Shown piece after piece: positions 42,188-50,295 of a stretch of 64,000 nt of DNA. The stretch covers positions 1 to 64,000 of the forward strand of contig JBEKIJ010000022.1 in NCBI GenBank assembly GCA_050011815.1, written 5' to 3'. The stretch comes from Chersky-840 sp050011815. Lineage in GTDB: Bacteria; Actinomycetota; Acidimicrobiia; Acidimicrobiales; UBA8190. The translations under genes were made by a program, and so were the position numbers. Below the pieces are notes generated by a model. That model was not told where the DNA came from and searched no databases. It saw only the letters and a program-made list of their open reading frames with translations. Position 1 is the stretch's first letter. Each line of letters opens with the position of its first letter.

Positions 42188-43381
42188 CTAGCCCTTGGGG
42201 AGGCCGAGGATCCTCTCGGCGATGATGTTGCGCTGGATCTGCGACGTCCCCGCCGCGATCGTGCGCGAGAAGCTGTGCACCCACGTGTGCACGATCTCGG
42301 CGTTGCCCACCACGCCCGGCGCGCCGGTCGGGGTGCCCGGGACGTCGCCGAACACGAGCCCGGCCCGGCCGGCGAGGTCCATGCCGAGCTCGGCGATCCG
42401 CTGGCGCAACTCCGACAGCGCCAGCTTGTAGACACTCCCCCCGATACCGGGCACGCCGGTGCGCGCCGCCTGCGACACGTTGCGCCGCGCCAGGGCCCAC
42501 AGGGCGTCGAGCTCGGCCCCGAGGTGGCCCACCCGGCGGCGCACCTCCGCCTCGTCCCACTCCCCCGTGCCCTTGGCCATGGTGCGCAGTCCCCGCACCA
42601 GCTCCATCGACTGCAGCACCTCACCGACGAAGGCCGTGCCCCGCTCGAAGCTGAGGGTGGTCATGGTGACGCGCCAGCCGTCGTTCTCGTCGCCGATCCG
42701 ATTGGCGACCGGCACCCGCACGTTGTCGAGGAACAACTCACCGAACTCGGTGGTTCCTGCGATGGTCCGCAGCGGGCGGTAGTCGATGCCCGTCGCGTCC
42801 ATGGGGAGGGCCAGCCACGTGATGCCGCGGTGGCGGCTGTCCTCGGGCCCGGTGCGCACCAGAAGCTCACAGAAGTCGGCCACCTCGGCGTGTGACGTCC
42901 AGATCTTCTGCCCCGTGACGACGTACTCGTCGCCGTCACGCTCGGCCCGGGTGCGCAGCGAGGCCAGATCGCTCCCCGCGCCGGGCTCGGAGAACCCCTG
43001 GCACCACACCTCGTCGCCGCGCAGGATGGGCGGGAGGAACCGCGCCCGCTGCTCGGGGGTACCCTCCACGATCACGGTCGGCCCGGCGTGCAAGAGGCCC
43101 ACGAAGTTCACCCCCACGTAGGGGGCGTGGGCCCGTTCGAGCTCCTCGAGGTAGATGAGCTGCTCCACCGGGCTCGCGCCCCGCCCGCCCCCCTCGACGG
43201 GCCAGTCGATGCCCGCGTACCCGGCGTCGAAGAGCATCCGTTGCCACGTGGTGTCGTAGCGGCGCCGCCCGACCCAGTCCAGATGCGACGGCTTCTCGGG
43301 CAACGTGGGGAGGACCTCGGCGAGCCAGGCGCGCAGCTCGGCGCGAAAGGCCTCCTCGCTCTGCGAGTAGCGCAGGTCCAC
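42188..43381 (-). CDS. acyl-CoA dehydrogenase, large heteromer-type subunit
   Basis: A 397-residue acyl-CoA dehydrogenase with all three domains: CQGFSEPGAGSDLASL and GQKIWTSHAEVADF for FAD and substrate, and the late SRTIAAGTSQIQRNIIAERILGLPKG. GTG at 43381 with GGGAGAG before it is preferred. Paired with the 331-residue protein as a heterotetrameric-type dehydrogenase. It follows the amidohydrolase by 40 bases. Confidence 0.9.
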   Translation of the reverse strand: MDLRYSQSEEAFRAELRAWLAEVLPTLPEKPSHLDWVGRRRYDTTWQRMLFDAGYAGIDWPVEGGGRGASPVEQLIYLEELERAHAPYVGVNFVGLLHAGPTVIVEGTPEQRARFLPPILRGDEVWCQGFSEPGAGSDLASLRTRAERDGDEYVVTGQKIWTSHAEVADFCELLVRTGPEDSRHRGITWLALPMDATGIDYRPLRTIAGTTEFGELFLDNVRVPVANRIGDENDGWRVTMTTLSFERGTAFVGEVLQSMELVRGLRTMAKGTGEWDEAEVRRRVGHLGAELDALWALARRNVSQAARTGVPGIGGSVYKLALSELRQRIAELGMDLAGRAGLVFGDVPGTPTGAPGVVGNAEIVHTWVHSFSRTIAAGTSQIQRNIIAERILGLPKG

Positions 43382-43421
43382 GTACTCTCCCGACCGTTCC
43401 GACGACCAGCCCGGCGCCGGC

Positions 43422-44642
43422 CTAGGGCGCCAGGTGGTCGAGCCCGAAGAGCCGGATGGCGTTGCCCCGGACGATCTTGCGGCGCGTGTCGTCGTCGAGA
43501 TGGGCCATCTGGCGCTCGGCGATCTCCTTGGTGTGGGGCCACGTGGAGTCGGAGTGGGGGTAGTCGGACTCGTAGGTGATGTTGTCGGCGCCGATCTCCT
43601 CGACCGAGCGCAGGCCGTGCGCATCGTCGAAGAAGCAGCCGTAGACCTGGCGGTGGAAGTACATCGAGGGCGGCTCGGGCACCTTGTCGGCCACCCCGCC
43701 CCACCCCCGGTTCTCCTCCCACACCTTGTCGGCCCGCTCGAGGATGTAGGGGATCCAACCGATCTGGCCCTCGGAGTAGGCCAGCATCAGGGTGGGGAAG
43801 CGGACGAGCACCCCCGAGAACAAGAAGTCCACCAGCGAGAAGGTGGCGTTGGTGTGCGTCAGCGTCGAACCCACCGCCGGAGGGGCATCGGCGGAGGTCG
43901 ACGGCATCTTCGACGACGACCCGATGTGCATGTTGACGACAGTGCCCGTCTCGGCACAGGCCGTGAAGAACGGGTCCCAGTAGTTGTCGGGGTCGTGCAC
44001 CGACGGCAGCCCCAGGAACGGGGGGATCTCGCTGAAGCACACGGCCTTCACCCCGCGCGCCGCGTTCCGCCGCACCTCGGCGGCCGCCAACGTGGCGTCC
44101 CACAGCGGGATGAGGCACAACGGGATGAGCCGGCCCGCGGACTCCGCGCACCACTCCTCCACCATCCAGTCGTTGTAGGCCTTGACGCACAGCAGCGCCA
44201 GGTCCTTGTCGGCGGCCTCGGTGAAGGTCTGCCCGCAGAACCGGGGGAACGTCGGGAAGCACAGCGACGCCTCGAGATGGTTGATGTCCATGTCCTCGAG
44301 GCGGGGCTTCACCTGGTACGCACCGGGGCGCATGTCGTCGTAGGTGACGCCGGTGATGGTCACCTCGTCGCGCGGCACGCCCACGGCGGCGTCGAGACGC
44401 AGCAGGGGGCGGCGCAGCTCCTCGTAGTACCACCAGTCGGTGGGGACCCCTTCGCTGCCGGGCTGCACCGTGAGCTTGCCGCCCACGAACGTGATCTCGC
44501 CCATCGGGGCCCGGACGATGCGAGGGCCGATGTCTCGGTACTTGGCGGGAAGCCGCGTGGCCCACACACCGGCGGGCTCCACCACATGGTCGTCGACGGA
44601 GATGATCAACGGCAGGTCGCCCACGCGAGCGAGCATAGCCAT
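43422..44642 (-). CDS. amidohydrolase family metal-dependent hydrolase (Amidohydro_2)
   Basis: A 406-residue TIM-barrel hydrolase. Metal or catalytic residues appear as ISVDDHVVEP, VVNMHIGSSSK and ESDYPHSDSTWP. Similar proteins accompany ACADs and LLM enzymes in actinobacterial aromatic or sterol catabolic operons and hydrolyse or decarboxylate ring-derived acids; the reaction is not fixed. ATG at 44642 lies 4 bases from the palindrome, so repression is likely by direct blocking. First gene of the operon. Confidence 0.85.
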   Translation of the reverse strand: MAMLARVGDLPLIISVDDHVVEPAGVWATRLPAKYRDIGPRIVRAPMGEITFVGGKLTVQPGSEGVPTDWWYYEELRRPLLRLDAAVGVPRDEVTITGVTYDDMRPGAYQVKPRLEDMDINHLEASLCFPTFPRFCGQTFTEAADKDLALLCVKAYNDWMVEEWCAESAGRLIPLCLIPLWDATLAAAEVRRNAARGVKAVCFSEIPPFLGLPSVHDPDNYWDPFFTACAETGTVVNMHIGSSSKMPSTSADAPPAVGSTLTHTNATFSLVDFLFSGVLVRFPTLMLAYSEGQIGWIPYILERADKVWEENRGWGGVADKVPEPPSMYFHRQVYGCFFDDAHGLRSVEEIGADNITYESDYPHSDSTWPHTKEIAERQMAHLDDDTRRKIVRGNAIRLFGLDHLAP

Positions 44643-44646
44643 CGAT

Positions 44647-44661
44647 CTGACGGCGTGTCAG
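44647..44661. promoter_or_regulatory. CTGAC-N5-GTCAG operator between divergent genes
   Basis: CTGAC-GGCGT-GTCAG; on the other strand the centre reads ACGCC. Perfect arms. It sits 4 bases before the amidohydrolase start, and 16 bases before the TACCCT hexamer (44678-44683) of the NRDE gene, so it may control both. Confidence 0.65.
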
Positions 44662-44690
44662 GTTGTCACACCACCACTACCCTGACCGCG

Positions 44691-45491
44691 ATGTGCCTGC
44701 TCGTGGTGGTGTCGCGCCTCGATCCCGGGGCGCCGCTCGTCGTCGGCGCCAACCGCGACGAACGGCTCGACCGGCCCGCCGCGGCCATGACCGTCCTGCG
44801 CCCGGCGGACCCGCGCATCCTCGGTGGGCGCGACGAGGAAGCCGGTGGGACGTGGTTGGCGGTGAACGAGCACGGCGTGGTGGCCGGCCTCACCAACCGG
44901 CCCTCGCCCGAAGGACGCGACCCCGCCAAACGGTCGCGCGGCGAGCTCCCCCTGGCGCTGGCCGCGCATCGCGACGCCTCGTCGGCGGTGGAGGATTTCG
45001 TGGCCCGCTGCTCTCCCTCGCGCTACAACCCGGCCTGGCTCCTGGTCGGTGACCGGACGTCGCTCTACGCGCTCGACATGACCGGCTCGGTCGAGGACCT
45101 CCCGCTCGTCGAAGCGCTTCATCCCGGCGTCCACATCCTCGAGAACACCGCCCTGCATACCCCCTCGCCCAAAGCCGACCACGTCCGGGCTCTCCTCGGC
45201 GACACGAGCGCCCTGGCGGGCGAGAACCTGGTCGACCGGCTGCGCTCGGTGCTCGGCGACCACACCATCCCCGTCACCACCGGACCCGAACCGGAGGACG
45301 AGGTCCCAGGCCGGGGGCCCCGACCGGTCGAGACGCTGGCGGCTTGTGTGCACACCGAGACCTACGGCACGCGTTCGTCGACGCTCGTGCGCGTGCCCGC
45401 ACCGTCGAGCCGACACCCGCAGGTCCTCGTGGCGGACGGGCATCCGTGCACGTCGGCGTACGTCGACATGACGGACCTCTTTCAGGCCTGA
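44691..45491 (+). CDS. NRDE family protein (TANGO2-like)
   Basis: A 266-residue TANGO2/NRDE protein. The N-terminus is Met-Cys, so Cys2 would be the N-terminal nucleophile of an Ntn fold, and the name-giving motif is GANRDE (residues 17-22). GTWLAVNEHGVVAGLTNR is conserved. The family is implicated in haem or lipid handling; biochemical function is unresolved. The ATG lies 7 bases after TACCCT. Its promoter shares the palindrome with the divergent amidohydrolase. Confidence 0.87.
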   Translation: MCLLVVVSRLDPGAPLVVGANRDERLDRPAAAMTVLRPADPRILGGRDEEAGGTWLAVNEHGVVAGLTNRPSPEGRDPAKRSRGELPLALAAHRDASSAVEDFVARCSPSRYNPAWLLVGDRTSLYALDMTGSVEDLPLVEALHPGVHILENTALHTPSPKADHVRALLGDTSALAGENLVDRLRSVLGDHTIPVTTGPEPEDEVPGRGPRPVETLAACVHTETYGTRSSTLVRVPAPSSRHPQVLVADGHPCTSAYVDMTDLFQA

Positions 45492-45524
45492 GCGCCTCTC
45501 GGCACCAGGACCGCGAGACGGCTC

Positions 45525-45653
45525 CTACTTGCCGTCCCAGCCCTTCCTGGCCTGCTTCTGCTCGGCCTGCTTCTGGTGCTTGGCCGCCCTCTTTTCTTTG
45601 ACGCTGCGGCCCGGCTTCTTCGATTCAGCGGACGGTCGTGACTTCTCTGCCAT
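45525..45653 (-). CDS. small basic protein, 42 residues
   Basis: Reads MAEKSRPSAESKKPG, then RSVKEKRAAKHQKQAEQKQ and ARKGWDGK. It is very Lys/Arg/Gln-rich and lacks hydrophobic segments. Short Lys-rich proteins starting this way are common in actinobacterial genomes and may bind nucleic acid, but none I know has a function. The ATG is at 45653. Low-complexity composition lowers confidence, though the reading frame is clean. Confidence 0.7.
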   Translation of the reverse strand: MAEKSRPSAESKKPGRSVKEKRAAKHQKQAEQKQARKGWDGK

Positions 45654-45722
45654 GGCGCCAGCCTACGACCCGCCGACGGCCGGCGCCGTCACCGACGGCG
45701 ACCGGGGACTACCTTGCGGAGA

Positions 45723-46157
45723 ATGTCCACCTCACCACCCGACCTCCGCCGGCGCCGGGAGGCCGTCGTGCGCGAGCACATGGCGTCTGAGAACGAGAGC
45801 CGGTTCGACGACACCCTCGCCACCTTCACCCATCCCCGCTACGAGCTCATCGGCACCGGCCAGGTCTACGACGGCGCCGAGGAGGTGAAGGAGTACTACG
45901 CCCGGTCCCGTTCGGTCTTCCCCGACCAGCGCAACGAGGTCCGGTCCCTCCTCAGCGCGGCCGACACCGTCGTGGTGGAGTTCGACCTCCTCGGGACACA
46001 CCTGGGCTCGCTCACCGGCGAAGAGCCCACCGGCCGGTCCTTCCGCTGCCCCATGGTGGCCCTCTTCGAGTTCGAGGCCGGGGGGGAGGGCATCGTGTGC
46101 GAGCGCGTCTACTTCGACTCCCACACCATCTACGGCCAGCTCGGCATGGCCGACTGA
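45723..46157 (+). CDS. SnoaL-like/NTF2-fold polyketide-cyclase family protein
   Basis: A 144-residue NTF2-like protein with DDTLATFTHPRYELIGTGQVYDGAEEVKEYY-type start and a FRCPMVALFEFE strand. Typical SnoaL-like ester cyclase/epoxide-hydrolase family. ATG at 45723 is preferred over TTG at 45714 because TACCTT lies 7 bases ahead of the ATG. Function unknown. Confidence 0.82.
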   Translation: MSTSPPDLRRRREAVVREHMASENESRFDDTLATFTHPRYELIGTGQVYDGAEEVKEYYARSRSVFPDQRNEVRSLLSAADTVVVEFDLLGTHLGSLTGEEPTGRSFRCPMVALFEFEAGGEGIVCERVYFDSHTIYGQLGMAD

Positions 46158-46177
46158 TCAGGCCCGGCCGGCGCGCC

Positions 46178-47212
46178 TCAGGACCGGCGGGCCAGCAGGA
46201 TCTCGAGCACCCGGGCCCGGTGCGCGGCGGCGTCGCCCCACGCCGCGGCGAGCGCCCAGGCCCGCTTCATCCACAGCTGCAGGTCGTGCTCCCAGGTGTA
46301 CCCGATGGCCCCGTGGACCTGGAGGGCGGTGCGCGCCGCCAGGGTGGCCGCCTCCGACGCCATGGCCTTGGCCATCGAGGCATGCAGGCTGGCGTCGCCG
46401 TCGCCCACCGACAACGACCATGCGGCCCGGTACACGACGGGTCGGGCGAACTCCACCCGCACCAGCGCGTCGGCGAGGTGGTGCTTGACGGCCTGGAACG
46501 ACCCGATGGGCACCCCGAACTGCGATCGCTCCTTGGCGTAGCTCGCGGCCATCGCGATCAGCCGGTCGGCCACCCCCACCAACACCGCCCCGGTGCTCAT
46601 CGCCGCCCGGTCGGCGAGCGTGGCGAGGACCCCCTCGGCTTCGAATCCCGACACGACCAGCGTCGCCGGGGACGGCTCCCAGTCGACCTCGGCCAACCGC
46701 CTCGACCCGTCGAGCACCGGCCGGGGCGTGAGCGCCACCGCGGCGGCGGGCACGGCGTGCAGCTCGCCGTCGCGCTCGAGCAGGAGAAGATCGGCGCCGA
46801 CAGCACCGGGCACGGCGGGCATCGTCGACGTCCCCACCGCCATCGTCGCCGCCCCCTCGGCGATGGACCGCAACCACCGGGCCCGCAGCACCTCGCCTTG
46901 GGGACCGGGCGCCTCGACCAGCACCGGCACCCCGACCGCCACGGTCTCGACCAGGGGCTCGGGCAGCCCGGCCCGACCCGCCTCCTCGAGCAACAGCACC
47001 ATGTCGACCAGACCCCGGCCCAGTCCCCCGTCCTCCTCGGGCACCGTCATCCCCACCACGCCCATGTCGGCCAACGCCGTCCACCGGGGACGCGACCACC
47101 CGAGCGGCGACGCCCACGCCTCGCGCAGGTCCGAGGGCGTGCACCGCTTCTCGGCGAAGGCCCGCAGCTGGGCGCGGAACTCGAGCTGCTCCTCGTCGAA
47201 GGCGAACTGCAC
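46178..47212 (-). CDS. acyl-CoA dehydrogenase, small heteromer-type subunit
   Basis: About 344 residues, shorter than a standard ACAD. RSQFGVPIGSFQAVKHHLADALVRVE and LQVHGAIGYTWEHDLQLWMKRA are the conserved C-terminal helices. GTG at 47212 is used; upstream readings run into the previous gene. It follows the larger ACAD after only 5 bases, again an alpha-beta pair as in sterol catabolism. Confidence 0.87.
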   Translation of the reverse strand: MQFAFDEEQLEFRAQLRAFAEKRCTPSDLREAWASPLGWSRPRWTALADMGVVGMTVPEEDGGLGRGLVDMVLLLEEAGRAGLPEPLVETVAVGVPVLVEAPGPQGEVLRARWLRSIAEGAATMAVGTSTMPAVPGAVGADLLLLERDGELHAVPAAAVALTPRPVLDGSRRLAEVDWEPSPATLVVSGFEAEGVLATLADRAAMSTGAVLVGVADRLIAMAASYAKERSQFGVPIGSFQAVKHHLADALVRVEFARPVVYRAAWSLSVGDGDASLHASMAKAMASEAATLAARTALQVHGAIGYTWEHDLQLWMKRAWALAAAWGDAAAHRARVLEILLARRS

Positions 47213-47217
47213 GGTGC

Positions 47218-48399
47218 TCAGGCCCGGGGCAGCCCGAGCACCCGCTCGGCCACCACGTTGCGCTGGATCTCGTTGGTCCCGGCGTAGATCGGCCCGGCCA
47301 GGGCGAAGAGGAACCCGTCGAGCCACGGCGGTGGCCGTCCCTCCTCGTCGAGCATCTCGGCCTCCTCACCGAGAAGCGCCAGTGCGGCGGTGTGGATGGC
47401 GAGGTCGGTCTCGGACCAGAACAGCTTGTTCATCGACGCCTCGGGGCCCACGCCCCCGCCCTCGAGCACCCGCGTCACGGTCCAGTAGGTCTGCAGCCGG
47501 TAGGCCTCGGCATCGATCACGGCCCGGGCCACGTCGTCGGCGTGACGCCCGGCGCGTCCGGGGTCGGCGGCGACCTGGCGGCGGTACAGCTCGACGAGGC
47601 GCGCCCCGGCCTCGGTGTACCGGGCCGGGCTCCGCAGCGACAGGCCCCGCTCGGAGCCCGCCGTGGCCATGGCCACCTTCCACCCCTCACCGACGCCCCC
47701 CAGGACCTGGGTGTCGGGGACCTCGACATCCTCGAAGAAGACCTCGGCGAACCCCGTCTCGCCGTCGAGCTGGGCGATGGGCCGGACCGTCACCCCGGGA
47801 CTGTCCATCTTCACCAGGAAGTAGGTGAGGCCCCGATGGCGCTGCGCCTCGGGATCGGTGCGGAACAGCCCGAAGATCCAGTCGGCGAAGGCGCCCCGCG
47901 AGCACCACGTCTTCTGCCCGTTGAGCACCCACCCCTCGCCGGAGTCCGACCGGGTGGCCCGGCTCCGGATGGCGGCGAGGTCGCTCCCGGCGTCGGGCTC
48001 GGACCATCCCTGGCACCAGATCTCCTCCCCCGACGCCATGGCGGGGAGGTACCGAGCCTGTTGCTCGGCCGTCCCGAACTCGAAGACCGTGGGGGCCAGG
48101 AGGAAGATGCCGTTCTGCCCCACCCGGGTGGGGGCCCCGGCCCGGTAGTACTCCTCCTCGAAGATCAGCCACTCGAGGAGCCCCACCCCCCGCCCCCCGT
48201 ACTCCTCGGGCCACGACACCACCGACCACCGGGCGTCGAACATGGTCCGCTCCCAGGCCCGGTGGGCCTCGAACCCCCCGGCCGTGTCGAGCGACGGGAG
48301 CGGCCCGGTCCCCGCCCCCGCCGACGGGGCGTTGGCCTCGAGCCACGACCGGACCTCGGCCCGGAACCGCTCCTGCTCAGGGGTGAACCGGAGGTCCAT
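47218..48399 (-). CDS. acyl-CoA dehydrogenase, large heteromer-type subunit
   Basis: A 393-residue ACAD: CQGWSEPDAGSDLAAI, NGQKTWCSRGAFADWIFGLF, and LAGPIYAGTNEIQRNVVAERVLGLPRA at the C-terminus. The start is ATG at 48399; a more upstream ATG would place the palindrome at 48410 inside the coding sequence. Divergent from the thiolase. It pairs with the 344-residue protein downstream. The substrate is inferred to be a sterol-derived CoA ester. Confidence 0.9.
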   Translation of the reverse strand: MDLRFTPEQERFRAEVRSWLEANAPSAGAGTGPLPSLDTAGGFEAHRAWERTMFDARWSVVSWPEEYGGRGVGLLEWLIFEEEYYRAGAPTRVGQNGIFLLAPTVFEFGTAEQQARYLPAMASGEEIWCQGWSEPDAGSDLAAIRSRATRSDSGEGWVLNGQKTWCSRGAFADWIFGLFRTDPEAQRHRGLTYFLVKMDSPGVTVRPIAQLDGETGFAEVFFEDVEVPDTQVLGGVGEGWKVAMATAGSERGLSLRSPARYTEAGARLVELYRRQVAADPGRAGRHADDVARAVIDAEAYRLQTYWTVTRVLEGGGVGPEASMNKLFWSETDLAIHTAALALLGEEAEMLDEEGRPPPWLDGFLFALAGPIYAGTNEIQRNVVAERVLGLPRA

Positions 48400-48409
48400 G
48401 GCCCGGAAT

Positions 48410-48424
48410 CTGACACACCGCCAG
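48410..48424. promoter_or_regulatory. CTGAC-N5-GCCAG operator between divergent genes
   Basis: CTGAC-ACACC-GCCAG, with one mismatch in the right arm (C for T). It lies 10 bases before the ACAD start and 83 bases before the thiolase start. The spacer A-C-A-C-C matches the family pattern AYRNC of the other sites. Confidence 0.55.
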
Positions 48425-48506
48425 ATCTTGGGCAACAATCGAACGACCCGGGGCGTTGCAGTGGTGGGGCCCGGAATGGCCCGGAACCGGGCACAGGAGG
48501 TTTCGA

Positions 48507-49664
48507 ATGCCCAATGCCGTGATCGTGGACGCGGTGCGCACCCCGGTGGGGCGCCGCAACGGCAAGCTGTCGGGCTGGCACGCCGTCGACCTCGCCGCCG
48601 CGCCGCTCCGGGCGCTGGTCGAGCGCAACGACCTCGATCCCGCCCTCGTCGAGGACGTGGTCATGGGGTGCACCATGACCGTCGGCGAGCAGGCCATGAA
48701 CATCGGCCGCAACGCCGCCCTGGCGGCGGGCTTCCCCGACACCGTGCCGGGGACCACCGTCGACCGCCAATGCGGCTCCGCCCAGCAGGCGATCCACTTT
48801 GCGGCCCAAGCGGTCATGTCCGGCGCCATGGACATCGTCATCGGCGCCGGGGTCGAGTCCATGACCCGGGTGCCGATCGGGTCCACCACCGATCCCGGCC
48901 CGGGCGAGGCCTACGGGCCCACCGTCCACGCCCGCTTCGAATTCATCCACCAGGGTCTCTCGGCCGAGGAGATCGCCCGGCGCTGGGCCATCGGGCGCGA
49001 CGAGATGGACGCCTTCGCCCTGCAGTCCCACCGGCGGGCCGCCCGGGCCCAGGACGAGGGGCGCTTCGCCGCCGAGCTCGTGCCCCTGTCGTCCCCGGGC
49101 CCCGACGGGGACGCCACCATCGATGCCGACGAGGGTGTCCGTCGCGACACGAGCATCGAGAAGCTCGGCAGCCTGATCCCGGCATTCACCGAAGACGGTT
49201 CGGTGACGGCCGGGACGTCGTCGCAGATCTCCGACGGGGCGGCGGCTGTGCTCGTCATGAGCGAGGAGCGCGCCGTCTCCCTGGGACTGCGTCCCCGTGC
49301 CCGCTTCCACACCTTCGCCGTGGCCGCCAACGATCCCGTCATCATGCTCACCGCCCCCATCCCCGCCACCCGGCTCGTGCTCGACAAGGCCAAGTTGCGC
49401 CTCGAGGACATGGACGTGGTGGAGATCAACGAGGCCTTCGCCTCGGTCGTGCTGGCCTGGGAACGCGAGCTCCATCCCGACATGGACCGCGTCAACCCCA
49501 ACGGGGGCGCCATCGCCATCGGTCACCCCACGGGATGCTCGGGAGCCCGCCTCATGGCCACGATGCTCAACGAGCTCGAGCGCACCGGCGGTCGTTACGG
49601 GCTGCAGACGATGTGCGAGGGTGGCGGCCAGGCCAACGCCACCATCATCGAACGCCTGGGCTGA
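48507..49664 (+). CDS. acetyl-CoA acetyltransferase, FadA5/FadA6-like
   Basis: A 385-residue thiolase with all catalytic residues: Cys89 in VDRQCGSAQQA, His in AIGHPTGCSG and the second Cys in MCEGGGQAN. It resembles mycobacterial FadA5 (KstR regulon) and FadA6 (KstR2 regulon). EINEAFASVVLAW is shared with FadA5. AGGAGG (48495-48500) supports ATG 48507. It cleaves a 3-oxoacyl-CoA, probably of the sterol side chain or of the ring C/D fragment. Confidence 0.92.
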   Translation: MPNAVIVDAVRTPVGRRNGKLSGWHAVDLAAAPLRALVERNDLDPALVEDVVMGCTMTVGEQAMNIGRNAALAAGFPDTVPGTTVDRQCGSAQQAIHFAAQAVMSGAMDIVIGAGVESMTRVPIGSTTDPGPGEAYGPTVHARFEFIHQGLSAEEIARRWAIGRDEMDAFALQSHRRAARAQDEGRFAAELVPLSSPGPDGDATIDADEGVRRDTSIEKLGSLIPAFTEDGSVTAGTSSQISDGAAAVLVMSEERAVSLGLRPRARFHTFAVAANDPVIMLTAPIPATRLVLDKAKLRLEDMDVVEINEAFASVVLAWERELHPDMDRVNPNGGAIAIGHPTGCSGARLMATMLNELERTGGRYGLQTMCEGGGQANATIIERLG

Positions 49665-49725
49665 CCGCCCGCTCCGGATCGGCAGCGGACCGCCCCGCCG
49701 CCCTCCGAGAAGCCCACCGACGGGA

Positions 49726-50103
49726 TCAGCTGTAGTCGACCTTCCCCGCCCCGGGCACGCCGATGGCGAAGGCGAGACCCCGCAGCGGCGCGTGCTCGCT
49801 GGCGGGCCAGATGCTGTGGGTCGTGTCCGGCGGCGTGTAGACGAGGTCGCCGGCGTGCACCTCGCGCTCCTCGTCGGCGATCTTCATGATCCCGTGACCC
49901 GACAGGATGTAATAGAACTCGTGGGTCGGGTGCGAGTGCGCATCGACGGCCCCGCCCCCGGCGATCTCCCACTCGCTCACGAGCTCGAGGAACCCGCCGT
50001 CGGTGGCAGCCCGCATCTCCTGGGGAGGGACGAGCCACCACACCGGCGTGGTGCCGTTGTGCTCGATGGTGGGAGCCATGTCCTCGATCGACCGGATGTC
50101 CAT
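49726..50103 (-). CDS. cupin-domain protein
   Basis: A 125-residue single cupin. Metal ligands are visible in SHPTHEFYYILSG (His, His, Glu), with later VHAGDLVYTPPDTTHSI and a second His. Such small cupins bind a metal and often act as dioxygenases or isomerases; the substrate is not clear. Convergent with the thiolase; a 4 x 11 bp repeat lies in front of it. Confidence 0.85.
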   Translation of the reverse strand: MDIRSIEDMAPTIEHNGTTPVWWLVPPQEMRAATDGGFLELVSEWEIAGGGAVDAHSHPTHEFYYILSGHGIMKIADEEREVHAGDLVYTPPDTTHSIWPASEHAPLRGLAFAIGVPGAGKVDYS

Positions 50104-50125
50104 GCCCGCCTCCTCCTTCGCCCAG

Positions 50126-50169
50126 TCCGACGGCAGTCCGACGGCACTCCGACGGCAGTCCGACGGCCA
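50126..50169. repeat. four 11-bp tandem repeats upstream of the cupin gene
   Basis: TCCGACGGCAG, TCCGACGGCAC, TCCGACGGCAG and TCCGACGGCCA follow each other from 50126. They lie 23-66 bases before the cupin start, so they could be binding sites or slippage products. The region 50170-50295 beyond holds no gene I can support. Confidence 0.85.
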
Positions 50170-50295
50170 CGGTAGTGCAGTGAGTGTGACGGTCAGCTCC
50201 TGCCCGCACCCGTCATGCCGTCGAGGGACGGCCCGTCGACCCGACCCCGCACCCCGAGAGGTCGGGCGGCGGAGTCGAGGATCGGGTTGTGTGGA

